Shown in pieces: positions 24,220 through 37,556 of a stretch of DNA of 64,000 nt. Source of the DNA: Auanema rhodensis (lineage: Eukaryota > Nematoda > Chromadorea > Rhabditida > Rhabditidae); the NCBI GenBank assembly GCA_964057225.1, contig OZ059899.1, positions 17,802,501-17,866,500 on the forward strand, in the 5' to 3' direction. Made by a program: the position numbers and the translations under genes. Under the pieces are notes generated by a model. It saw nothing but the letters and a program-made list of their open reading frames with translations. It was not told the origin of the DNA and searched no databases. The first letter of the stretch is position 1. The number at the start of each line of letters is the position of its first letter.

Positions 24220-27200
24220 ATCTGATAACACAGATCGACGCAGCTTAAAAATCCGCATCGATTGCACTATACTACATTGAGAAACGCATAATACAAAACT
24301 TAGTTATGATCGTTTGAAAAAAGATGCATTAGTGTATGTTGAGTTTCCATGTACACTCAACATTGCTTCCAAAAACATTTTTACAAAAATTTTTCCGAAA
24401 AATTTCGAAATAATTTCGCAAAAAGTAGATGTTTTTAGAATCCTTTTTTCAAGGCAAAGACGATGGACATTGTTATTCAACGAAAAAATTGATTCTGCAG
24501 GGTGAAAATCGAGGATATAAGTGTGAACTTATATCAGTTGATATCTCGGTGCATTTTTAAGCTAGCGCAAATCTGATAACACAGATCGACGCAGCTTAAA
24601 AATCCGCATCAAATGCACTATACTACATTGAGAAACGCATAATACAAAAATTAGTTATGATCGTTTGAAAAAAGATGCATTAGTGTATGTTGAGTTTCCA
24701 TGTACACTCAACATTGCTTCCAAAAACATTTTGACAAAAATTTTTCCGAAAAATTTCAAAATAATTTCGCAAAAAGTAGATGTTTTTAGATTCCTTTTTT
24801 CAAGGCAAAGACGATGGACAATGTTATTCAACGAAAAAATTAATTCTGCAGGGTGAAAATCGAGGATATAAGTGTGAACTTATATCAGTTGATATCTCGG
24901 TGCATTTTTAAGCTAGCGCAAATCTGATAACACAGATCGACGCAGCTTAAAAATCCGCATCGAATGCACTATACTACATTGAAAAACGCTTAATACAAAA
25001 ATTAGTTATGATCGTTTGAAAAATGATGCATTAGTGTATGTTGAGTTTCCATGTACACTCAACATTGCTTCCAAAAACATTTTGACAAAAATTTTTCCAA
25101 AAAATTTCAAAATAATTTCGCAAAAAGTAAAAGTTTTTAGATTTCTTTTTTCAAGGCAAAGACGATGGACAATGTTATTCAACGAAAAAATTAATTCTGC
25201 AGGGTGAAAATCGAGGATATAAGTGTGAACTTATATCAGTTGATATCTCGGTGCATTTTTAAGCTAGCGCAAATCTGATAACACAGATCGACGCAGCTTA
25301 AAAATCCGCATCGAATGCACTATACTACATTGAAAAACGCTTAATACAAAAATTAGTTATGATCGTTTGAAAAAAGATGCATTAGTGTATGTTGAGTTTC
25401 CATGTACACTCAACATTGCTTCCAAAAACATTTTGACAAAAATTTTTCCAAAAAATTTCAAAATAATTTCGCAAAAAGTAAATGTTTTTAGATTCCTTTT
25501 TTCAAGGCAAAGACGATGGACAATGTTATTCAACGAAAAAATTAATTCTGCAGGGTGAAAATCTAGGATATAAGTGTGAACTTATATCAGTTGATATCTC
25601 GGTGCATTTTTAAGCTAGCGCAAATCTGATAACACAGATCGACGCAGCTTAAAAATCCGCATTGAATTCACTATACTACATTGAAAAACGCTTAATACAA
25701 AAATTAGTTATGATTGTTTGAAAAAAGATGCATTAGTGTATGTTGAGTTTCCATGTACACTCAACATTGCTTCCAAAAACATTTTGACAAAAATTTTTCC
25801 GAAAAATTTCAAAATAATTTTGCAAAAAGTAGATGTTTTTAGATTCCTTTTTTCAAGGCAAAGACGATGGACAAAGTTATTCAACGAAAAAATTAATTCT
25901 GCAGGGTGAAAATCGAGGATATAAGTGTGAACTTATATCAGTTGATATCTCGGTGCATTTTTAAGCTAGCGCAAATCTGATAACACAGATCGACGCAGCT
26001 TAAAAATCCGCATCGATTGCACTATACTACATTGAGAAACGCATAATACAAAACTTAGTTATGATCGTTTGAAAAAAGATGCATTAGTGTATGTTGAGTT
26101 TCCATGTACACTCAACATTGCTTCCAAAAACATTTTTACAAAAATTTTTCCGAAAAATTTCGAAATAATTTCGCAAAAAGTAGATGTTTTTAGAATCCTT
26201 TTTTCAAGGCAAAGACGATGGACATTGTTATTCAACGAAAAAATTGATTCTGCAGGGTGAAAATCGAGGATATAAGTGTGAACTTATATCAGTTGATATC
26301 TCGGTGCATTTTTAAGCTAGCGCAAATCTGATAACACAGATCGACGCAGCTTAAAAATCCGCATCAAATGCACTATACTACATTGAAAAACGCTTAATAC
26401 AAAAATTAGTTATGATCGTTTGAAAAAAGATGCATTAGTGTATGTTGAGTTTCCATGTACACTCAACATTGCTTCCAAAAACATTTTGACAAAAATTTTT
26501 CCGAAAAATTTCAAAATAATTTCGCAAAAAGTAGATGTTTTTAGATTCCTTTTTTCAAGGCAAAGACGATGGACAATGTTATTCAACGAAAAAATTAATT
26601 CTGCAGGGTGAAAATCGAGGATATAAGTGTGAACTTATATCAGTTGATATCTCGGTGCATTTTTAAGCTAGCGCAAATCTGATAACATAGATCGACGCAG
26701 CTTAAAAATCCGCATCGAATGCACTATACTACATTAAAAAACGCTTAATACAAAAATTAGTTATGATCGTTTGAAAAATGATGCATTAGTGTATGTTGAG
26801 TTTCCATGTACACTCAACATTGCTTCCAAAAACATTTTGACAAAAATTTTTCCGAAAAATTTCAAAATAATTTCGCAAAAAGTAGATGTTTTTAGATTCC
26901 TTTTTTCAAGGCAAAGACGATGGACAATGTTATTCAACGAAAAAATTAATTCTGCAGGGTGAAAATCGAGGATATAAGTGTGAACTTATATCAGTTGATA
27001 TCTCGGTGCATTTTTAAGCTAGCGCAAATCTGATAACACAGATCGACGCAGCTTAAAAATCCGCATCGAATGCACTATACTACATTGAAAAACGCTTAAT
27101 ACAAAAATTAGTTATGATCGTTTGAAAAATGATGCATTAGTGTATGTTGAGTTTCCATGTACACTCAACATTGCTTCCAAAAACATTTTGACAAAAATTT

Positions 27201-27378
27201 TTCCGAAAAATTTCAAAATAATTTTGCAAAAAGTAGATGTTTTTAGATTCCTTTTTTCAAGGCAAAGACGATGGACAAAGTTATTCAACGAAAAAATTAA
27301 TTCTGCAGGGTGAAAATCGAGGATATAAGTGTGAACTTATATCAGTTGATATCTCGGTGCATTTTTAAGCTAGCGCAA
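24220..27378 (+). repeat. Nine-copy HOR unit E1 (3159 bp), M70-M78
   Basis: Copy order: AGAATCC type, GCATCAAATG with GCATAATAC, GTAAAAGTTT type, AATCTAGG type, GCATTGAATTC with GATTGTTTG, AGAATCC type, GCATCAAATG with GCTTAATAC, a copy with AACATAGATC and CATTAAAAAACG, and an ATTTTGCAAAA copy. The first eight positions match unit E2 marker for marker at an offset of 3159 bp. The ninth differs. Confidence 0.87.
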
Positions 27379-30300
27379 ATCTGATAACACAGATCGACGC
27401 AGCTTAAAAATCCGCATCGATTGCACTATACTACATTGAGAAACGCATAATACAAAACTTAGTTATGATCGTTCGAAAAAAGATGCATTAGTGTATGTTG
27501 AGTTTCCATGTACACTCAACATTGCTTCCAAAAACATTTTTACAAAAATTTTTCCGAAAAATTTCGAAATAATTTCGCAAAAAGTAGATGTTTTTAGAAT
27601 CCTTTTTTCAAGGCAAAGACGATGGACATTGTTATTCAACGAAAAAATTGATTCTGCAGGGTGAAAATCGAGGATATAAGTGTGAACTTATATCAGTTGA
27701 TATCTCGGTGCATTTTTAAGCTAGCGCAAATCTGATAACACAGATCGACGCAGCTTAAAAATCCGCATCAAATGCACTATACTACATTGAGAAACGCATA
27801 ATACAAAAATTAGTTATGATCGTTTGAAAAAAGATGCATTAGTGTATGTTGAGTTTCCATGTACACTCAACATTGCTTCCAAAAACATTTTGACAAAAAT
27901 TTTTCCGAAAAATTTCAAAATAATTTCGCAAAAAGTAGATGTTTTTAGATTCCTTTTTTCAAGGCAAAGACGATGGACAATGTTATTCAACGAAAAAATT
28001 AATTCTGCAGGGTGAAAATCGAGGATATAAGTGTGAACTTATATCAGTTGATATCTCGGTGCATTTTTAAGCTAGCGCAAATCTGATAACACAGATCGAC
28101 GCAGCTTAAAAATCCGCATCGAATGCACTATACTACATTGAAAAACGCTTAATACAAAAATTAGTTATGATCGTTTGAAAAATGATGCATTAGTGTATGT
28201 TGAGTTTCCATGTACACTCAACATTGCTTCCAAAAACATTTTGACAAAAATTTTTCCAAAAAATTTCAAAATAATTTCGCAAAAAGTAAAAGTTTTTAGA
28301 TTTCTTTTTTCAAGGCAAAGACGATGGACAATGTTATTCAACGAAAAAATTAATTCTGCAGGGTGAAAATCGAGGATATAAGTGTGAACTTATATCAGTT
28401 GATATCTCGGTGCATTTTTAAGCTAGCGCAAATCTGATAACACAGATCGACGCAGCTTAAAAATCCGCATCGAATGCACTATACTACATTGAAAAACGCT
28501 TAATACAAAAATTAGTTATGATCGTTTGAAAAAAGATGCATTAGTGTATGTTGAGTTTCCATGTACACTCAACATTGCTTCCAAAAACATTTTGACAAAA
28601 ATTTTTCCAAAAAATTTCAAAATAATTTCGCAAAAAGTAAATGTTTTTAGATTCCTTTTTTCAAGGCAAAGACGATGGACAATGTTATTCAACGAAAAAA
28701 TTAATTCTGCAGGGTGAAAATCTAGGATATAAGTGTGAACTTATATCAGTTGATATCTCGGTGCATTTTTAAGCTAGCGCAAATCTGATAACACAGATCG
28801 ACGCAGCTTAAAAATCCGCATTGAATTCACTATACTACATTGAAAAACGCTTAATACAAAAATTAGTTATGATTGTTTGAAAAAAGATGCATTAGTGTAT
28901 GTTGAGTTTCCATGTACACTCAACATTGCTTCCAAAAACATTTTGACAAAAATTTTTCCGAAAAATTTCAAAATAATTTTGCAAAAAGTAGATGTTTTTA
29001 GATTCCTTTTTTCAAGGCAAAGACGATGGACAAAGTTATTCAACGAAAAAATTAATTCTGCAGGGTGAAAATCGAGGATATAAGTGTGAACTTATATCAG
29101 TTGATATCTCGGTGCATTTTTAAGCTAGCGCAAATCTGATAACACAGATCGACGCAGCTTAAAAATCCGCATCGATTGCACTATACTACATTGAGAAACG
29201 CATAATACAAAACTTAGTTATGATCGTTTGAAAAAAGATGCATTAGTGTATGTTGAGTTTCCATGTACACTCAACATTGCTTCCAAAAACATTTTTACAA
29301 AAATTTTTCCGAAAAATTTCGAAATAATTTCGCAAAAAGTAGATGTTTTTAGAATCCTTTTTTCAAGGCAAAGACGATGGACATTGTTATTCAACGAAAA
29401 AATTGATTCTGCAGGGTGAAAATCGAGGATATAAGTGTGAACTTATATCAGTTGATATCTCGGTGCATTTTTAAGCTAGCGCAAATCTGATAACACAGAT
29501 CGACGCAGCTTAAAAATCCGCATCAAATGCACTATACTACATTGAAAAACGCTTAATACAAAAATTAGTTATGATCGTTTGAAAAAAGATGCATTAGTGT
29601 ATGTTGAGTTTCCATGTACACTCAACATTGCTTCCAAAAACATTTTGACAAAAATTTTTCCGAAAAATTTCAAAATAATTTCGCAAAAAGTAGATGTTTT
29701 TAGATTCCTTTTTTCAAGGCAAAGACGATGGACAATGTTATTCAACGAAAAAATTAATTCTGCAGGGTGAAAATCGAGGATATAAGTGTGAACTTATATC
29801 AGTTGATATCTCGGTGCATTTTTAAGCTAGCGCAAATCTGATAACATAGATCGACGCAGCTTAAAAATCCGCATCGAATGCACTATACTACATTAAAAAA
29901 CGCTTAATACAAAAATTAGTTATGATCGTTTGAAAAATGATGCATTAGTGTATGTTGAGTTTCCATGTACACTCAACATTGCTTCCAAAAACATTTTGAC
30001 AAAAATTTTTCCGAAAAATTTCAAAATAATTTCGCAAAAAGTAGATGTTTTTAGATTCCTTTTTTCAAGGCAAAGACGATGGACAATGTTATTCAACGAA
30101 AAAATTAATTCTGCAGGGTGAAAATCGAGGATATAAGTGTGAACTTATATCAGTTGATATCTCGGTGCATTTTTAAGCTAGCGCAAATCTGATAACACAG
30201 ATCGACGCAGCTTAAAAATCCGCATCGAATGCACTATACTACATTGAAAAACGCTTAATACAAAAATTAGTTATGATCGTTTGAAAAATGATGCATTAGT

Positions 30301-30537
30301 GTATGTTGAGTTTCCATGTACACTCAACATTGCTTCCAAAAACATTTTGACAAAAATTTTTCCAAAAAATTTCAAAATAATTTCGCAAAAAGTAAAAGTT
30401 TTTAGATTTCTTTTTTCAAGGCAAAGACGATGGACAATGTTATTCAACGAAAAAATTAATTCTGCAGGGTGAAAATCGAGGATATAAGTGTGAACTTATA
30501 TCAGTTGATATCTCGGTGCATTTTTAAGCTAGCGCAA
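27379..30537 (+). repeat. Nine-copy HOR unit E2 (3159 bp), M79-M87
   Basis: Repeats the order of E1, including its rare markers: GCATTGAATTC (28817 region), GATTGTTTG, AATCTAGG, AACATAGATC and CATTAAAAAACG. The ninth copy is a GTAAAAGTTT type, not the ATTTTGCAAAA type of E1. M79 uniquely has GTTCGAAAAA where the others have GTTTGAAAAA. The block is followed by two adjacent AATCTAGG copies (M88, M89), a local duplication. Confidence 0.87.
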
Positions 30538-32994
30538 ATCTGATAACACAGATCGACGCAGCTTAAAAATCCGCATCGAATGCACTATACTACATTGAAA
30601 AACGCTTAATACAAAAATTAGTTATGATCGTTTGAAAAAAGATGCATTAGTGTATGTTGAGTTTCCATGTACACTCAACATTGCTTCCAAAAACATTTTG
30701 ACAAAAATTTTTCCAAAAAATTTCAAAATAATTTCGCAAAAAGTAAATGTTTTTAGATTCCTTTTTTCAAGGCAAAGACGATGGACAATGTTATTCAACG
30801 AAAAAATTAATTCTGCAGGGTGAAAATCTAGGATATAAGTGTGAACTTATATCAGTTGATATCTCGGTGCATTTTTAAGCTAGCGCAAATCTGATAACAC
30901 AGATCGACGCAGCTTAAAAATCCGCATCGAATGCACTATACTACATTGAAAAACGCTTAATACAAAAATTAGTTATGATCGTTTGAAAAAAGATGCATTA
31001 GTGTATGTTGAGTTTCCATGTACACTCAACATTGCTTCCAAAAACATTTTGACAAAAATTTTTCCAAAAAATTTCAAAATAATTTCGCAAAAAGTAAATG
31101 TTTTTAGATTCCTTTTTTCAAGGCAAAGACGATGGACAATGTTATTCAACGAAAAAATTAATTCTGCAGGGTGAAAATCTAGGATATAAGTGTGAACTTA
31201 TATCAGTTGATATCTCGGTGCATTTTTAAGCTAGCGCAAATCTGATAACACAGATCGACGCAGCTTAAAAATCCGCATCGAATTCACTATACTACATTGA
31301 AAAACGCTTAATACAAAAATTAGTTATGATTGTTTGAAAAAAGATGCATTAGTGTATGTTGAGTTTCCATGTACACTCAACATTGCTTCCAAAAACATTT
31401 TGACAAAAATTTTTCCGAAAAATTTCAAAATAATTTTGCAAAAAGTAGATGTTTTTAGATTCCTTTTTTCAAGGCAAAGACGATGGACAAAGTTATTCAA
31501 CGAAAAAATTAATTCTGCAGGGTGAAAATCGAGGATATAAGTGTGAACTTATATCAGTTGATATCTCGGTGCATTTTTAAGCTAGCGCAAATCTGATAAC
31601 ACAGATCGACGCAGCTTAAAAATCCGCATCGATTGCACTATACTACATTGAGAAACGCATAATACAAAACTTAGTTATGATCGTTTGAAAAAAGATGCAT
31701 TAGTGTATGTTGAGTTTCCATGTACACTCAACATTGCTTCCAAAAACATTTTTACAAAAATTTTTCCGAAAAATTTCGAAATAATTTCGCAAAAAGTAGA
31801 TGTTTTTAGAATCCTTTTTTCAAGGCAAAGACGATGGACATTGTTATTCAACGAAAAAATTGATTCTGCAGGGTGAAAATCGAGGATATAAGTGTGAACT
31901 TATATCAGTTGATATCTCGGTGCATTTTTAAGCTAGCGCAAATCTGATAACACAGATCGACGCAGCTTAAAAATCCGCATCGAATGCACTATACTACATT
32001 GAAAAACGCTTAATACAAAAATTAGTTATGATCGTTTGAAAAATGATGCATTAGTGTATGTTGAGTTTCCATGTACACTCAACATTGCTTCCAAAAACAT
32101 TTTGACAAAAATTTTTCCGAAAAATTTCAAAATAATTTCGCAAAAAGTAGATGTTTTTAGATTCCTTTTTTCAAGGCAAAGACGATGGACAATGTTATTC
32201 AACGAAAAAATTAATTCTGCAGGGTGAAAATCGAGGATATAAGTGTGAACTTATATCAGTTGATATCTCGGTGCATTTTTAAGCTAGCGCAAATCTGATA
32301 ACACAGATCGACGCAGCTTAAAAATCCGCATCGAATGCACTATACTACATTGAAAAACGCTTAATACAAAAATTAGTTATGATCGTTTGAAAAATGATGC
32401 ATTAGTGTATGTTGAGTTTCCATGTACACTCAACATTGCTTCCAAAAACATTTTGACAAAAATTTTTCCAAAAAATTTCAAAATAATTTCGCAAAAAGTA
32501 AATGTTTTTAGATTCCTTTTTTCAAGGCAAAGACGATGGACAATGTTATTCAACGAAAAAATTAATTCTGCAGGGTGAAAATCTAGGATATAAGTGTGAA
32601 CTTATATCAGTTGATATCTCGGTGCATTTTTAAGCTAGCGCAAATCTGATAACACAGATCGACGCAGCTTAAAAATCCGCATCGAATGCACTATACTACA
32701 TTGAAAAACGCTTAATACAAAAATTAGTGATGATCGTTTGAAAAAAGATGCATTAGTGTATGTTGAGTTTCCATGTACACTCAACATTGCTTCCAAAAAC
32801 ATTTTGACAAAAATTTTTCCAAAAAATTTCAAAATAATTTCGCAAAAAGTAAATGTTTTTAGATTCCTTTTTTCAAGGCAAAGACGATGGACAATGTTAT
32901 TCAACGAAAAAATTAATTCTGCAGGGTGAAAATCTAGGATATAAGTGTGAACTTATATCAGTTGATATCTCGGTGCATTTTTAAGCTAGCGCAA

Positions 32995-34749
32995 ATCTGA
33001 TAACACAGATCGACGCAGCTTAAAAATCCGCATCGAATGCACTATACTACATTGAAAAACGCTTAATACAAAAATTAGTTATGATTGTTTGAAAAAAGAT
33101 GCATTAGTGTATGTTGAGTTTCCATGTACACTCAACATTTCTTCCAAAAACATTTTGACAAAAATTTTTCCAAAAAATTTCAAGATAATTTCGCAAAAAG
33201 TAAATGTTTTTAGATTCCTTTTTTCAAGGCAAAGACGATGGACAATGTTATTCAACGAAAAAATTAATTCTGCAGGGTGAAAATCGAGGATATAAGTGTG
33301 AACTTATATCAGTTGATATCTCGGTGCATTTTTAAGCTAGCGCAAATCTGATAACACAGATCGACGCAGCTTAAAAATCCGCATCGAATGCACCATACTA
33401 CATTGAAAAACGCTTAATACAAAAATTAGTTATGATCGTTTGAAAAATGATGCATTAGTGTATGTTGAGTTTCCATGTACACTCAACATTGCTTCCAAAA
33501 ACATTTTGACAAAAATTTTTCCGAAAAATTTCAAAATAATTTCGCAAAAAGTAGATGTTTTTAGATTCCTTTTTTCAAGGCAAAGACGATGGACAATGTT
33601 ATTTAACGAAAAAATTAATTCTGCAGGGTGAAAATCGAGGATATAAGTGTGAACTTATATCAGTTGATATCTCGGTGCATTTTTAAGCTAGCGCAAATCT
33701 GATAACACAGATCGACGCAGCTTAAAAATCCGCATCGAATGCACTATACTACATTGAAAAACGCTTAATACAAAAATTAGTTATGATTGTTTGAAAAAAG
33801 ATGCATTAGTGTATGTTGAGTTTCCATGTACACTCAACATTGCTTCCAAAAACATTTTGACAAAAATTTTTCCAAAAAATTTCAGAATAATTTCGCAAAA
33901 AGTAAATGTTTTTAGATTCCTTTTTTCAAGGCAAAGACGATGGACAATGTTATTCAACGAAAAAATTAATTCTGCAGGGTGAAAATCTAGGATATAAGTG
34001 TGAACTTATATCAGTTGATATCTCGGTGCATTTTTAAGCTAGCGCAAATCTGATAACACAGATCGACGCAGCTTAAAAATCCGCATCGAATGCACTATAC
34101 TACATTGAAAAACGCTTAATACAAAAATTAGTTATGATCGTTTGAAAAAAGATGCATTAGTGTATGTTGAGTTTCCATGTACACTCAACATTGCTTCCAA
34201 AAACATTTTGACAAAAATTTTTCCAAAAAATTTCAAAATAATTTCGCAAAAAGTAAATGTTTTTAGATTCCCTTTTTCAAGGCAAAGACGATGGACAATG
34301 TTATTCAACGAAAAAATTAATTCTGCAGGGTGAAAATCTAGGATATAAGTGTGAACTTATATCAGTTGATATCTCGGTGCATTTTTAAGCTAGCGCAAAT
34401 CTGATAACACAGATCGACGCAGCTTAAAAATCCGCATCGAATGCACTATACTACATTGAAAAACGCTTAATACAAAAATTAGTTATGATTGTTTGAAAAA
34501 AGATGCATTAGTGTATGTTGAGTTTCCATGTACACTCAACATTGCTTCCAAAAACATTTTGACAAAAATTTTTCCAAAAAATTTCAAGATAATTACGCAA
34601 AAAGTAAATGTTTTTAGATTCCTTTTTTCAAGGCAAAGACGATGGACAATGTTATTCAACGAAAAAATTAATTCTGCAGGGTGAAAATCGAGGATATAAG
34701 TGTGAACTTATATCAGTTGATATCTCGGTGCATTTTTAAGCTAGCGCAA
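32995..34749 (+). repeat. Left copy of a five-monomer block duplicated about 9.1 kb away, M95-M99
   Basis: Marker order: GATTGTTTG with CAAGATAATTTCG; TTATTTAACG; GATTGTTTG with AATCTAGG; TTCCCTTTTTC; GATAATTACGC. The same five-step order is found at 42119-43873. TTATTTAACG was seen only in M96 and M122, which are 9124 bp apart (26 copies minus the two single-base deletions between them). Confidence 0.8.
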
Positions 34750-37556
34750 ATCTGATAACACAGATCGACGCAGCTTAAAAATCCGCATCGAATGCACTAT
34801 ACTACATTGAAAAACGCTTAATACAAAAATTAGTTATGATCGTTTGAAAAATGATGCATTAGTGTATGTTGAGTTTCCATGTACACTCAACATTGCTTCC
34901 AAAAACATTTTGACAAAAATTTTTCCGAAAAATTTCAAAATAATTTCGCAAAAAGTAGATGTTTTTAGATTCCTTTTTTCAAGGCAAAGACGATGGACAA
35001 TGTTATTCAACGAAAAAATTAATTCTGCAGGGTGAAAATCGAGGATATAAGTGTGAACTTATATCAGTTGATATCTCGGTGCATTTTTAAGCTAGCGCAA
35101 ATCTGATAACACAGATCGACGCAGCTTAAAAATCCGCATCGAATGCACTATACTACATTGAAAAACGCTTAATACAAAAATTAGTTATGATCGTTTGAAA
35201 AATGATGCATTAGTGTATGTTGAGTTTCCATGTACACTCAACATTGCTTCCAAAAACATTTTGACAAAAATTTTTCCAAAAAATTTCAAGATAATTACGC
35301 AAAAAGTAAATGTTTTTAGATTCCTTTTTTCAAGGCAAAGACGATGGACAATGTTATTCAACGAAAAAATTAATTCTGCAGGGTGAAAATCGAGGATATA
35401 AGTGTGAACTTATATCAGTTGATATCTCGGTGAATTTTTAAGCTAGCGCAAATCTGATAACACAGATCGACGCAGCTTAAAAATCCGCATCGAATGCACT
35501 ATACTACATTGAAAAACGCTTAATACAAAAATTAGTTATGATCGTTTGAAAAATGATGCATTAGTGTATGTTGAGTTTCCATGTACACTCAACATTGCTT
35601 CCAAAAACATTTTGACAAAAATTTTTCCGAAAAATTTCAAAATAATTTCGCAAAAAGTAGATGTTTTTAGATTCCTTTTTTCAAGGCAAAGACGATGGAC
35701 AATGTTATTCAACGAAAAAATTAATTCTGCAGGGTGAAAATCGAGGATATAAGTGTGAACTTATATCAGTTGATATCTCGGTGCATTTTTAAGCTAGCGC
35801 AAATCTGATAACACAGATCGACGCAGCTTAAAAATCCGCATCGAATGCACTATACTACATTGAAAAACGCTTAATACAAAAATTAGTTATGATCGTTTGA
35901 AAAATGATGCATTAGTGTATGTTGAGTTTCCATGTACACTCAACATTGCTTCCAAAAACATTTTGACAAAAATTTTTCCAAAAAATTTCAAGATAATTAC
36001 GCAAAAAGTAAATGTTTTTAGATTCCTTTTTTCAAGGCAAAGACGATGGACAATGTTATTCAACGAAAAAATTAATTCTGCAGGGTGAAAATCGAGGATA
36101 TAAGTGTGAACTTATATCAGTTGATATCTCGGTGCATTTTTAAGCTAGCGCAAATCTGATAACACAGATCGACGCAGCTTAAAAATCCGCATCGAATGCA
36201 CTATACTACATTGAAAAACGCTTAATACAAAAATTAGTTATGATCGTTTGAAAAATGATGCATTAGTGTATGTTGAGTTTCCATGTACACTCAACATTGC
36301 TTCCAAAAACATTTTGACAAAAATTTTTCCAAAAAATTTCAAAATAATTTCGCAAAAAGTAAATTTTTTAGATTCCTTTTTTCAAGGCAAAGACGATGGA
36401 CAATGTTATTCAACGAAAAAATTAATTCTGCAGGGTGAAAATCGAGGATATAAGTGTGAACTTATATCAGTTGATATCTCGGTGCATTTTTAAGCTAGCG
36501 CAAATCTGATAACACAGATCGACGCAGCTTAAAAATCCGCATCGAATGCACTATACTACATTGAAAAACGCTTAATACAAAAATTAGTTATGATCGTTTG
36601 AAAAATGATGCATTAGTGTATGTTGAGTTTCCATGTACACTCAACATTGCTTCCAAAAACATTTTGACAAAAATTTTTCCAAAAAATTTCAAAATAATTT
36701 CGCAAAAAGTAAATGTTTTTAGATTCCTTTTTTCAAGGCAAAGACGATGGACAATGTTATTCAACGAAAAAATTAATTCTGCAGGGTGAAAATCGAGGAT
36801 ATAAGTGTGAACTTATATCAGTTGATATCTCGGTGCATTTTTAAGCTAGCGCAAATCTGATAACACAGATCGACGCAGCTTAAAAATCCGCATCGAATGC
36901 ACTATACTACATTGAAAAACGCTTAATACAAAAATTAGTTATGATTGTTTGAAAAAAGATGCATTAGTGTATGTTGAGTTTCCATGTACACTCAACATTG
37001 CTTCCAAAAACATTTTGACAAAAATTTTTCCAAAAAATTTCAAAATAATTTCGCAAAAAGTAAATGTTTTTAGATTCCTTTTTTCAAGGCAAAGACGATG
37101 GACAATGTTATTCAACGAAAAAATTAATTCTGCAGGGTGAAAATCTAGGATATAAGTGTGAACTTATATCAGTTGATATCTCGGTGCATTTTTAAGCTAG
37201 CGCAAATCTGATAACACAGATCGACGCAGCTTAAAAATCCGCATCGAATGCACTATACTACATTGAAAAACGCTTAATACAAAAATTAGTTATGATCGTT
37301 TGAAAAAAGATGCATTAGTGTATGTTGAGTTTCCATGTACACTCAACATTGCTTCCAAAAACATTTTGACAAAAATTTTTCCAAAAAATTTCAAGATAAT
37401 TACGCAAAAAGTAAATGTTTTTAGATTCCTTTTTTCAAGGCAAAGACGATGGACAATGTTATTCAACGAAAAAATTAATTCTGCAGGGTGAAAATCGAGG
37501 ATATAAGTGTGAACTTATATCAGTTGATATCTCGGTGCATTTTTAAGCTAGCGCAA
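34399..37556 (+). repeat. Nine-copy HOR unit F1 (3158 bp), M99-M107
   Basis: Copies with GATAATTACGC and copies with GTAGATGTTT alternate (M99-M103), followed by M104 with a one-base deletion, then M105 and M106. M99-M106 match M108-M115 in order. The shared deletion makes the unit 3158 bp, one less than nine times 351. Confidence 0.87.
36154..36503 (+). repeat. Monomer M104, 350 bp, one-base deletion
   Basis: GTAAATGTTTTTAG has become GTAAATTTTTTAG near 36361-36370: the G is lost. In the recurring frame this shifts reading and extends it to 36493 (81 residues). M113 carries the same deletion. Confidence 0.9.

Larger units (their letters stand above)
22465..31941 (+). repeat. Domain E: 5- and 9-copy HOR blocks, M65-M91
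   Basis: Blocks begin with a copy carrying TTTTTAGAATCC (M65, M70, M75, M79, M84, M91). Spacings are 5, 5, 4, 5 and 7 copies. Other linked copies carry GCATCAAATG, GTAAAAGTTT, GTAAATGTTT with AATCTAGG, and ATTTTGCAAAA. The strongest unit is nine copies long (listed separately). GAATTC (EcoRI) sites, created by the variant GAATTCAC, occur at 25664, 28823 and 31280; I saw no others in the window. They are 3159 and 2457 bp apart. CCAAAAAA in place of CCGAAAAA first appears here and becomes predominant to the right. Confidence 0.85.

Noticed and set aside
32635-32904. 89-codon open frame on the minus strand
   Set aside because: It exists only because M94 has a private T-to-G change (TTAGTGATG) that removes a stop. 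It overlaps the repeat and has no counterpart of that length in other copies.
36248-36493. 81-codon version of the frame, also at 39406-39651, as a distinct gene
   Set aside because: It is the ordinary frame after a one-base deletion shared by two duplicated copies; the tail is the repeat read in another frame.
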